Of a DNA stretch of 40,276 nucleotides, positions 16,222-25,322 are shown piece after piece. The position numbers and the translations under genes were made by a program. Position 1 is the first letter of the stretch; every line of letters begins with the position of its first letter. Where the stretch lies: contig JACRPC010000035.1 in NCBI GenBank assembly GCA_016214125.1, positions 1 through 40,276 on the forward strand. The letters run 5' to 3'. The notes below the pieces were generated by a model. The model saw only the letters and a list, made by a program, of their open reading frames with translations. It was not told where the DNA came from and ran no database searches. The stretch comes from Rhodospirillales bacterium. Its GTDB lineage: Bacteria > Pseudomonadota > Alphaproteobacteria > Rhodospirillales > WMHbin7.

Positions 16222-16259
16222 ATTTCACAGAACCAGCAACCCTGCTGGTCATATGAAAT
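16222..16259. promoter_or_regulatory. 38-bp imperfect palindrome, candidate TetR operator
   Basis: The two 19-bp arms match at 14 positions. Outer ATTTCA and TGAAAT (16222-16227 and 16254-16259) and inner ACCAGCA and TGCTGGT (16232-16238 and 16243-16249) are perfect. The length and two-step symmetry fit operators bound by pairs of TetR dimers. It lies between the divergent tetR and nnrS genes, so it could control one or both. The link to this regulator is inferred from position. Confidence 0.55.
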
Positions 16260-16264
16260 CGCCT

Positions 16265-16305
16265 TTGATTGCCGTCAAGGTGATCGCAGGAAAATAATTT
16301 ATGAT
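16265..16305 (+). promoter_or_regulatory. FNR/NNR-type box and -10 element upstream of nnrS
   Basis: TTGAT TGCC GTCAA at 16265-16278 differs from the FNR/NNR/Dnr consensus TTGAT-N4-ATCAA at one base. A TATGAT -10 hexamer lies at 16300-16305. A start of transcription near 16312 would put the box centre at about -40.5, matching class II activation by CRP/FNR proteins (-41.5). NnrS genes are classically controlled by NO-responsive FNR relatives, so the site fits the gene it precedes. Confidence 0.65.
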
Positions 16306-16361
16306 CGGACCCGTGTCAAAACCGTGGTGAGGATTCATTGCGAATTGAAATAAAAGAGAAA

Positions 16362-17552
16362 ATGCCGACAACAAGTCATACCAATTTTGCGCTGTTTCAA
16401 TCGGCTTTTCGGCCACTCTTTTTGCTTGCCGGGGTGGCAGCGGCCACAATTGTACCCGTCTGGCTGGGGATCCATTACGGAATACTCGCATGGCCGGGTT
16501 CCGGAATGCCGCTCGCCTGGCATGGCCATGAAATGATTTACGGTTTTGCCGCTGCGGCGCTGGGCGGATTCCTGCTGACGGCGGTCGCCAACTGGACGGC
16601 GACGCCTTTTCTTTCCGGGCCTCCCCTGATGGCGCTGGCCGGGGTTTGGGTGCTGGGACGCATCGCCATGCTCTTGAGCGGCCTGCTCTCGCCTTGGCTG
16701 ATTGCCCTGGCGGATATTCTCTACCTTCCGGGGTTAATGATGGCGGTCGCCCGGCCGCTGCTGCGCGTCGACCAGCCGAATCGCAATCGGCTCTTTCTCG
16801 TTCTCCTCGGGGTTTTGGTCGCCGGCAATCTTTTGGTTCACGGCGAATTGGCGGGTTTCGCGCCGACCGCGCAAGCCGGCATCCGGCTCGGGCTTTATGG
16901 TCTGCTTACCGCGATGGCAATCATCGGCGGCCGGATCATTCCCAGTTTCACCATCAACGGGCTGCGGATGATCCGGGTTCCCTTTCAGCCGACCTTTCGG
17001 CCCTGGGTGGAGCGGATCGCCGTTCCCGCCGTCATTCTGACCGGATTGGCGGACGCCTTCCTGCCCGATACGCCGGCAGTGGCGGTCCTGGGGATCGGCG
17101 CCGGGGCGATTCATCTTCTTCGCCTTTCCGGCTGGGGCGGTTGGAAGACCGGGCCGGTGCCGCTCCTTTGGGTGCTGCATTTCGGTTATGGCTGGCTGGG
17201 CCTCGGTTTGATGCTGCGAGGCCTGGCGGCCCTGACGCCGTTGGTGCCGGGCAGCGCCGCCCTTCACGCCTTGGCGGTCGGCGCCGCCGGCATGCTGATC
17301 CTGGGCGTCATGACGCGGGCCGCGCTCGGCCATTCCGGACGGTCGCTGGTGCCGGCCCGGACCGTCGTCATCGCCTATGGCCTGATCCTGGTGGCGGCGG
17401 TTTTCCGGGTGTTTGGTCCGATCGTTTGGCCCGATTGGTCCGGCCCGGCCATCCTGATCTCGGGTGCCGCCTGGACTCTGGGTTTCGCCGCCTTCGTCGC
17501 CGTCTATGCGCCGATCCTGTGGAAGCCTCGCATCGACGGCCAGCCGGGATAG
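16362..17552 (+). CDS. nnrS: NnrS family heme- and copper-containing membrane protein
   Basis: The 396-residue integral membrane protein has about twelve hydrophobic helices and the NnrS signatures: FQSAFRPLFLLAG at the N-terminus, LAWHGHEMIYGFAAAALGGF, GGRIIPSFTINGL, and ALGHSGRSL near residue 325. The histidines in these motifs are likely metal ligands. In Rhodobacter, NnrS is part of the NO-response regulon, and in Vibrio it protects against nitrosative stress. No denitrification genes are in the window. The start is uncertain: ATG at 16362 (chosen), or an in-frame TTG at 16338 that has a GAGG site 5 nt upstream and would add 8 residues. It is preceded by an FNR-type box and -10 element. 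The next gene starts 33 bp downstream. Confidence 0.9.
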   Translation: MPTTSHTNFALFQSAFRPLFLLAGVAAATIVPVWLGIHYGILAWPGSGMPLAWHGHEMIYGFAAAALGGFLLTAVANWTATPFLSGPPLMALAGVWVLGRIAMLLSGLLSPWLIALADILYLPGLMMAVARPLLRVDQPNRNRLFLVLLGVLVAGNLLVHGELAGFAPTAQAGIRLGLYGLLTAMAIIGGRIIPSFTINGLRMIRVPFQPTFRPWVERIAVPAVILTGLADAFLPDTPAVAVLGIGAGAIHLLRLSGWGGWKTGPVPLLWVLHFGYGWLGLGLMLRGLAALTPLVPGSAALHALAVGAAGMLILGVMTRAALGHSGRSLVPARTVVIAYGLILVAAVFRVFGPIVWPDWSGPAILISGAAWTLGFAAFVAVYAPILWKPRIDGQPG

Positions 17553-17585
17553 TCTTGGCCGGCGATCGGCCTTATTCTGGATAGC

Positions 17586-18311
17586 ATGATCGTGCTGTTC
17601 ACCGATTTCGGCCGCGAGGGGCCCTATGTCGGCCAGATGCTGGCGGTGCTGGCGCGCCTGGCGCCTGGCGTGCCGGCGATCGATCTTTTGGCCGATGCGC
17701 CAGCCTTTGACGCCAAGGCCTCGGCCTATCTGCTGGCCGCCTATGCCGATGAATTTTCCGCCGGCACGGTGTTCCTGGCGGTGGTCGATCCCGGGGTCGG
17801 CGGCGATCGCCAGCCACTTTGGGTCGAGGCCGATGGACGGCATTTCGTGGGGCCGGACAATGGCCTGTTCGAAGTGATCCTGCGCCGCGCCAAGCGCCAT
17901 CGGGTGCGGCGGATCGCCTGGCAGCCCGAAAAACTTTCCGCAAGTTTCCACGGCCGCGATCTCTTCGCCCCGTTCGCCGCCGGATTGGCCCGCGGTGCGC
18001 CGCCGGCTTCCGTCGAAATTGATGCCGCAACCGTTCGCCGGCCCGAATGGCCCGACGACTGGGCGGCCATCATCTATATCGACCGATTCGGCAACGCCAT
18101 GACCGGCCTGCGGGCCGCTCGACTCGATCCGGGGGCGAGGATCAGCCTCGATGTCCATACGCTCGGCCGTGCCCGGACCTTTTCCGAGATGGGCCCAGGC
18201 GAGGCCTTTTGGTACGAAAACGCCAACGGATTGGTCGAAATTGCCGCCAACCGGGCCTCGGCTGCCCGGAATCTGACATTAACTGTAGGTTCGACCTTTA
18301 CGATCAAGTGA
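17586..18311 (+). CDS. SAM hydroxide adenosyltransferase (DUF62 / SAM hydrolase)
   Basis: The 241-residue protein splits S-adenosylmethionine into adenosine and methionine with water, the reaction known for archaeal and bacterial DUF62 proteins related to fluorinase. Motifs in order are LFTDFG (4-9), VVDPGVGGDR (66-75), GPDNGLF (89-95), FHGRDLFAPFAA (121-132) and YIDRFGNAMTG. The family Asp-Arg-His triad is visible as Asp68, Arg75 and His122. Length is typical (about 240-270). No signal peptide is seen. It starts 33 bp after nnrS on the same strand and may be cotranscribed, though no functional link is known. The physiological role of the family is still unclear; removal of excess or damaged SAM is one proposal. 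Confidence 0.9.
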   Translation: MIVLFTDFGREGPYVGQMLAVLARLAPGVPAIDLLADAPAFDAKASAYLLAAYADEFSAGTVFLAVVDPGVGGDRQPLWVEADGRHFVGPDNGLFEVILRRAKRHRVRRIAWQPEKLSASFHGRDLFAPFAAGLARGAPPASVEIDAATVRRPEWPDDWAAIIYIDRFGNAMTGLRAARLDPGARISLDVHTLGRARTFSEMGPGEAFWYENANGLVEIAANRASAARNLTLTVGSTFTIK

Positions 18312-18439
18312 ATATTTCACTTTTTAATAGGACGGGAAGTTCTGTTATGATGCGGGCCGGACGGTCGCAGGACGGGAGTAAGCCGCCGCGACCCAACTGG
18401 GCGGTTATCGGGGGATGCCGCCGCGTCATGTGAGGGTGG

Positions 18440-19264
18440 ATGGGTTTCAAGATCAAGTTCTGGGGCGTACGGGGCAGCATAGCCTGTCCATCACCCAATC
18501 ATGTGGTCTATGGGGGCAACACCAGTTGCGTTGAATTGTCGCTGGGCGGACGGGTCATCATCATCGACGCCGGCACCGGCATCCGTAACCTCGGCCAAGA
18601 CATCAACCGGCGCAAGCTTTCGGACGTCACGCTGCTGCTCACCCACACCCATTGGGACCATGTCAACGGCTTTCCCTTTTTCGCGCCCTGCTTTCGCCCC
18701 GATTTCCGGCTGCACATCAAGGCCGGCCATCTCACGGCGGTCGGCGGCATCCAGAACATCCTGGCCAGCCAGATGGCCAACCCGATGTTCCCGGTGCCGC
18801 TGTCGGCCTTGAAGGCCGACATCACCTACGAGGATTTCCGGGCCGGCGACACCTTCAAGCTCTATGACGACGTGGTCGTGCGCACCGCGCCCTTGGTGCA
18901 TCCCAATGGCGCCACCGGCTACCGCATCGAGTATATGGGCAAGTCGATGTGCATGATCACCGACACCGAACACACGCCGGGCAAGCCCGACCGCAACATC
19001 TTGGATCTCATCAAGGGCGCCGATCTGGTGGCCTATGACTGCACCTACACCGACGACGAATATCCCGCCAAGGTCGGCTGGGGCCATTCGACCTGGCAAG
19101 AAGCCGTGCGGCTGTGCCATGCGGCCGACGTCAAGCGTCTGGCGATCTTCCACCACGATCCCGACCATGACGACCAGTTCATGGAGGCCCTGGAAGACGA
19201 AGCGCGTCGCCTGTGGGCAAGCGTTCTGGTCGCCCGCGACAACATGGAGCTGACGCTCGCTTAG
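18440..19264 (+). CDS. MBL-fold metallo-hydrolase
   Basis: The 274-residue metallo-beta-lactamase-fold protein starts with the PhnP/RNase Z-like segment KIKFWGVRGSIACPSP and has the zinc motif HTHWDH at 69-74. Further likely metal ligands are His in LVHPNGA, Asp in MITDTEH and His in IFHHDPDHDD. The N-terminal WGVRGS is typical of a group annotated as class II cyclic-nucleotide phosphodiesterase-like or PhnP-like hydrolases; the substrate is unknown. No signal peptide is seen. GTGAGGGTGG just before the ATG at 18440 gives the ribosome site. It is 8 bp upstream of recO, so the two are probably cotranscribed. A 128-bp leader with a TATGAT (18346-18351) precedes it. Confidence 0.87.
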   Translation: MGFKIKFWGVRGSIACPSPNHVVYGGNTSCVELSLGGRVIIIDAGTGIRNLGQDINRRKLSDVTLLLTHTHWDHVNGFPFFAPCFRPDFRLHIKAGHLTAVGGIQNILASQMANPMFPVPLSALKADITYEDFRAGDTFKLYDDVVVRTAPLVHPNGATGYRIEYMGKSMCMITDTEHTPGKPDRNILDLIKGADLVAYDCTYTDDEYPAKVGWGHSTWQEAVRLCHAADVKRLAIFHHDPDHDDQFMEALEDEARRLWASVLVARDNMELTLA

Positions 19265-19272
19265 GCGGTCCG

Positions 19273-19977
19273 ATGGAATGGACCGACGACGCCATCGTTC
19301 TTGCCGCCCGCCCCCACGGCGAAACCAGCGCCATCCTTTCCCTGCTTACCCGGTCGCACGGCCGCCATGCCGGCTTGGCGCGGGGCGTCTTGGGCAAGCG
19401 CCGTTCCGGCGCCGCCGAGCCCGGCAATCGGGTTCGCGCCACCTGGCGGGCGCGGCTTGAAGAGCAATTGGGCACGCTCAGCGTCGAGGTCGAGCGCGCC
19501 CATGCGGCCGCCTATCTCGACGACGCCGATCGGCTGGCCGGCCTGTCCGCTGCGCTGGCGATGGCGGAAACGGCCTTGCCCGAACGCGAGCCGCATGACG
19601 ATGTCTATGCCGATCTTCTGGCCTTCATCACCCATTTGGGCGATGTCGACTGGCCGATCGCCTATGTCCGTTGGGAATTGGGCCTCTTGGCCGATCTCGG
19701 CTTCGGCCTCGATTTGGGCGCCTGCGCGGTGACCGGCCGAAACGACCAGTTGGCCTATGTCTCGCCCAAGAGCGGGCGAGCGGTGTCGCTTTCGGCGGGC
19801 TTGGCTTGGAAAGACAAGCTGTTAGTCCTGCCCGGCTTTCTGATCGGGGAGCCGGGCGGCAGTCTGGCCGATGGCTTGCGCTTGACCGGAGCCTTTCTTG
19901 AACGCTATGTCTTCGCCCCCCACCGCAAGGCGCTTCCACCCGCCCGCACACGACTTGTTGACCGGCTTGCCTCATAG
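19273..19977 (+). CDS. recO: DNA repair protein RecO
   Basis: The 234-residue protein matches alphaproteobacterial RecO, which helps RecR load RecA on gapped DNA (RecFOR pathway). The N-terminal OB-fold region begins EWTDDAIVLAARPHGETSAI and continues HAGLARGVLGKR. The helical C-terminal part contains YVRWELGLLADLGFGLDLGACAVTGR, followed by YVSPKSGRAVS, which are hallmark RecO segments. Only one cysteine is near the site where some RecO proteins bind zinc, so no zinc finger is present. The ATG at 19273 is chosen because the OB-fold starts there. parC follows 36 bp later on the same strand; the pair recO-parC is a known neighbourhood in alphaproteobacteria. Confidence 0.93.
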   Translation: MEWTDDAIVLAARPHGETSAILSLLTRSHGRHAGLARGVLGKRRSGAAEPGNRVRATWRARLEEQLGTLSVEVERAHAAAYLDDADRLAGLSAALAMAETALPEREPHDDVYADLLAFITHLGDVDWPIAYVRWELGLLADLGFGLDLGACAVTGRNDQLAYVSPKSGRAVSLSAGLAWKDKLLVLPGFLIGEPGGSLADGLRLTGAFLERYVFAPHRKALPPARTRLVDRLAS

Positions 19978-20013
19978 GCTACTATACCTGGTAGTCCAAC
20001 CCGCGAGAATGCA

Positions 20014-22236
<2,223 letters not shown>

Positions 22237-22301
22237 ATTGCGAAGCGCCGCCGTCTCTGCTAGACAGGAAGCAAGCAAACCGTACCGGGAGAGCCTCGCC
22301 C

Positions 22302-22892
22302 ATGTCGTCCGCCGCATCCGCCCCCACCCTTGCCGCCGTCCTTTGGCCAACGCGGAACGTCGCCCTGCGCGCCCTTCTTCTCGCCCTGGCGGGATCGGCC
22401 CTCTTGGCGCTGTCGGCCAAGATCCAGGTGCCCTTCTGGCCGGTGCCGATGACCATGCAAACCTATGTCGTGCTGGTGCTGGGGATGGCGTTGGGCTCCC
22501 GTCTGGGGGCGGCCACCGTCGCGCTTTATCTGGCCGAGGGTGCGATGGGTCTGCCGGTCTTCGCCGGCACGCCGGAAAAGGGTCTTGGCCTTGCCTATAT
22601 GATGGGGCCGACCGGCGGCTATCTTTTGGGCTTTCTGGTTGCCGCCGCCCTGGTCGGTTGGCTGGCCGAGCGCGGCTGGGATCGCGGCTGGCCGCGCGCC
22701 CTGGCGGCGATGATCGTCGGGCATGCGGCAATCTTCCTGTTTGGGCTGGCCTGGCTTGCCACCTTTGTCGGGGCCGAGAAGGCGATCGCGCTTGGCCTGA
22801 CGCCCTTCTGGGCGGCGACCCTTGCCAAGACGCTGCTTGGCGTGGCGACCATGCCCTTGGCCTGGAAAATCGCGGCGCCGCGCCGTTTATAA
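22302..22892 (+). CDS. bioY: biotin transporter substrate-binding S component BioY
   Basis: The 196-residue membrane protein has six hydrophobic helices and BioY signatures: LSAKIQVPFWPVPMTMQTY (about 37-55), EGAMGLPVFAG (about 79-89) and GPTGGYLLGFLVAA (about 100-113). BioY binds biotin with high affinity; in many alphaproteobacteria it acts with BioM/BioN, which are not found in this window, so it is either a solo BioY or uses distant or shared ECF subunits. The ATG at 22302 follows a CGGGAGAG ribosome site. An upstream in-frame start would add 23 residues unlike BioY. No biotin operator could be recognised. It is read in the same direction as parC and the tak permeases but is probably separate from the latter (97-bp gap). 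Confidence 0.93.
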   Translation: MSSAASAPTLAAVLWPTRNVALRALLLALAGSALLALSAKIQVPFWPVPMTMQTYVVLVLGMALGSRLGAATVALYLAEGAMGLPVFAGTPEKGLGLAYMMGPTGGYLLGFLVAAALVGWLAERGWDRGWPRALAAMIVGHAAIFLFGLAWLATFVGAEKAIALGLTPFWAATLAKTLLGVATMPLAWKIAAPRRL

Positions 22893-22920
22893 TCATATAA
22901 ATCCCGGTGGAACGGCCGAT

Positions 22921-22942
22921 CGGAACCTGCCATAGTGTTCCG
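22921..22942. promoter_or_regulatory. inverted repeat upstream of the tak permease genes
   Basis: CGGAAC (22921-22926) and GTTCCG (22937-22942) form a perfect 6-bp inverted repeat with 10 bp between. A third GGAAC sits just upstream (near 22910). It lies 48 bp before the takQ-like start codon, a usual place for an operator. A TATACA further down could be a -10. No regulator gene is adjacent. Confidence 0.3.
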
Positions 22943-22989
22943 AAGCAAAGCGCTGTCGCCTATACAAAAAGCAGCAGGGAGAGGCCCCA

Positions 22990-23538
22990 GTGTCCATTCT
23001 GCTTAAACTGTCCGGCTTGATCGACCAGATCAGCATTCGGATTGGCCGCGCCGTCTATTGGCTGGTTCTCTTGGCGGTGGTGGTCAGCGCCACCAACGCG
23101 GTCTTCCGCTATTCGCTCAACATGAGCTCGAACGCCTGGCTCGAGGTGCAGTGGTATCTATTCTCGGCCGTCTTTCTGCTCTGCGCGCCCTACACGCTGC
23201 AGCGCAACGAGCACATCCGCATCGACGTCGTCGCCGGCAAACTGTCGAAGACGGCGCAAACCTGGATCGACATCTTCGGCACCGTCTTCTTTCTTCTGCC
23301 GATGGCCTACATGATCTTCAAGCTGTCGCTGCCGATCGCCGAGGATTCCTTCATGTCGCAAGAACATTCCACCGACGCCGGCGGGCTCATTCGCTGGCCG
23401 GTGAAGATGCTGATCCCGATCGGCTTCTTCCTCTTGTTGTTGCAGGGCCTCTCGGAACTGATCAAGCGAATCGGCTTTCTGATGGGGCTGGCGCCCGATC
23501 CCTTGGCGTCGCACTCGGCGCACGGATCGAACAGCTAG
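22990..23538 (+). CDS. takQ: TRAP transporter small permease (DctQ/TakQ type)
   Basis: The 182-residue protein has four hydrophobic helices and the DctQ signature region NMSSNAWLEVQWYLFSAVFLLCAPYTLQRNEHIRIDVV (split in the chain near residues 38-76). It partners the large permease in the inner membrane to form the sodium-driven TRAP translocator. The start is GTG at 22990 with GGGAGAGG about 5 nt upstream. The large permease begins 12 bp downstream. The cognate binding protein is probably the TakP-like protein encoded on the opposite strand at 27971-29095, because no other binding protein lies in this part of the window; the tak symbols for the permeases rest on that link. Members of this subgroup move 2-oxo acids such as pyruvate. 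Confidence 0.88.
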   Translation: MSILLKLSGLIDQISIRIGRAVYWLVLLAVVVSATNAVFRYSLNMSSNAWLEVQWYLFSAVFLLCAPYTLQRNEHIRIDVVAGKLSKTAQTWIDIFGTVFFLLPMAYMIFKLSLPIAEDSFMSQEHSTDAGGLIRWPVKMLIPIGFFLLLLQGLSELIKRIGFLMGLAPDPLASHSAHGSNS

Positions 23539-23550
23539 GGGGCGACCGGC

Positions 23551-25284
23551 ATGACCCAGTTTCTGATCGCCAACATGGCGCCTCTGATGTTCGGGGCGCT
23601 GGTGCTGTTCCTTCTCCTTGGCTATCCGGTGGCCTTCGCCCTGGCCGCCAACGGCCTGTTCTTCGGCGTCATCGGCATCGAGCTTGGCCTGCTCACGCCG
23701 GCGCTGCTCCAAGCCTTGCCCGAGCGCATTTTCGGCATCATGCGCAACGACACGCTCCTGGCCATACCCTTCTTCACCTTCATGGGCCTGATCCTCGAGC
23801 GCAGCGGCATGGCCGAAGACCTCTTGGACACCATCGGCCAATTGTTCGGCCCGGTGCGGGGCGGTTTGGCCTATGCGGTGATCTTCGTTGGCGCGCTTCT
23901 GGCCGCCACCACCGGCGTGGTCGCCGCCTCGGTGATCTCGATGGGGCTGATTTCGCTGCCGATCATGCTGCGCTACGGCTACGACCGCCGGCTGGCCTCG
24001 GGGGTCATTGCCGCCTCGGGCACCTTGGCCCAGATCATCCCGCCTTCGCTGGTTCTCATCATCATGGCCGATCAGCTCGGCCGCTCGGTGGGCGATATGT
24101 ACGAAGGCGCCTTCGTCCCCGGCCTCATCCTCACCGCCCTTTATGCCGGCTATGTGCTGCTGGTCACCATCTTCAATCCCAAGGCGGCGCCCGCTCTGCC
24201 GCTCGACGCCCGCACCATCAAGGAGGATGACGGATCGGCCGGCTATCCGTCGCTTTTGGTGGTTGTCGGCCTGTGCGTCGGCGCCTCGACCGCGCTTGCC
24301 CAGATTGTCAATCCCATCTACGCGGTCATGATTCCGGTGCTGGTGGTGTTCGGCTTGGCGATCCTGCACAAGCGGTTGGGGCTGCGCATCATCAGCCGCA
24401 TCGCCCAGCAGGTGATCATCGTCATGGTGCCGCCCTTGGCCCTGATCTTCCTGGTGCTGGGCACGATCTTCCTTGGCATCGCCACCCCGACCGAAGGCGG
24501 CGCCATGGGCGCCGCCGGTGCCGTGCTGATGGCTTTGGCCAACCGGCGCCTCGATTTTTCGTTGCTGCGTCAGGCAATGGACAGCACGGCCAAGCTGACG
24601 TCGTTCGTGGTTTTCATTCTTGTCGGCTCGACGGTGTTCGGCCTGGTGTTCCGGGCGGTGAACGGCGATCTGTGGGTTGAGCACCTGCTGATCAACCTGC
24701 CGGGCGGCCAATTGGGCTTCCTCATCGTCGTCAACATCCTGGTCTTCGTACTGGCCTTCTTCCTCGATTTCTTCGAGCTATCCTTCATCGTCGTGCCGCT
24801 CCTGGGCCCGGTGGCCGAGAAGCTGGGGATCGACCTCATCTGGTTCGGCGTGCTGTTGGGCGTCAACATGCAGACCTCGTTCATGCATCCGCCCTTCGGC
24901 TTCGCGCTGTTCTATCTGCGCAGCGTGGCGCCTAAGGAAGATTATCTCGACAAGATGACCGGCAAGATGCTGGCGCCGGTCACCACCGGCCAGATCTATT
25001 GGGGCGCGGTGCCTTTCGTGGTGATTCAGGTCATCATGGTCGGCTTGGTGATCGCCTTTCCCAGCATGGTGTCGGTGGGGCTGAGCAAATCCAAGATCGA
25101 GGATTCCAGCAAGATCGAAATCGTCATTCCGCCTTCCGAAGAGGCCGAACCCTCGGCCGAGGACGCCTCGGAGGATTCGGTGCCGCCCGACGAAGGCGAG
25201 GCCGGGGCGGATGAGGAGGGAGCGGCCGAGCCAGACAAGGAGGATCCGGCCAAGGCGATCGAGAAGTCGCTGGGTAAAAAATAG
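23551..25284 (+). CDS. takM: TRAP transporter large permease (DctM/TakM type) with acidic C-terminal tail
   Basis: The 577-residue protein has about twelve to thirteen hydrophobic segments and DctM signatures such as IPFFTFMGLILERSGMAEDL, SGTLAQIIPPSLVLIIMADQ, TPTEGGAMGAAGA and NMQTSFMHPPFGFALFYL. The family core normally ends near residue 440-510. Here about 62 residues follow the last helix (from about 516) with some 21 Asp/Glu, many Pro/Ala/Ser and few hydrophobics, ending in a short basic stretch (EKSLGKK). This tail should be cytoplasmic and disordered. The gene lies 12 bp after the small permease and 38 bp before an unknown secreted coiled-coil protein read in the same direction. Confidence 0.92.
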   Translation: MTQFLIANMAPLMFGALVLFLLLGYPVAFALAANGLFFGVIGIELGLLTPALLQALPERIFGIMRNDTLLAIPFFTFMGLILERSGMAEDLLDTIGQLFGPVRGGLAYAVIFVGALLAATTGVVAASVISMGLISLPIMLRYGYDRRLASGVIAASGTLAQIIPPSLVLIIMADQLGRSVGDMYEGAFVPGLILTALYAGYVLLVTIFNPKAAPALPLDARTIKEDDGSAGYPSLLVVVGLCVGASTALAQIVNPIYAVMIPVLVVFGLAILHKRLGLRIISRIAQQVIIVMVPPLALIFLVLGTIFLGIATPTEGGAMGAAGAVLMALANRRLDFSLLRQAMDSTAKLTSFVVFILVGSTVFGLVFRAVNGDLWVEHLLINLPGGQLGFLIVVNILVFVLAFFLDFFELSFIVVPLLGPVAEKLGIDLIWFGVLLGVNMQTSFMHPPFGFALFYLRSVAPKEDYLDKMTGKMLAPVTTGQIYWGAVPFVVIQVIMVGLVIAFPSMVSVGLSKSKIEDSSKIEIVIPPSEEAEPSAEDASEDSVPPDEGEAGADEEGAAEPDKEDPAKAIEKSLGKK

Positions 25285-25322
25285 GAACGCGCCTTCGATT
25301 CCTACCGGGTCGTGAGGGGGGT

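Noticed and set aside
18312-18439. Possible riboswitch in the leader of the MBL hydrolase gene, next to a SAM-degrading enzyme
   Set aside because: Some short GC stems and a repeated GCCGCCGCG are seen, but I cannot fit a known SAM, SAH or other aptamer core; only a possible -10 (TATGAT) is supportable.
23158-24711. 517-codon minus-strand frame opposite the TRAP permease genes
   Set aside because: Gln/His/Arg/Asp-rich product with no domain; opposite strand of well-supported membrane proteins.
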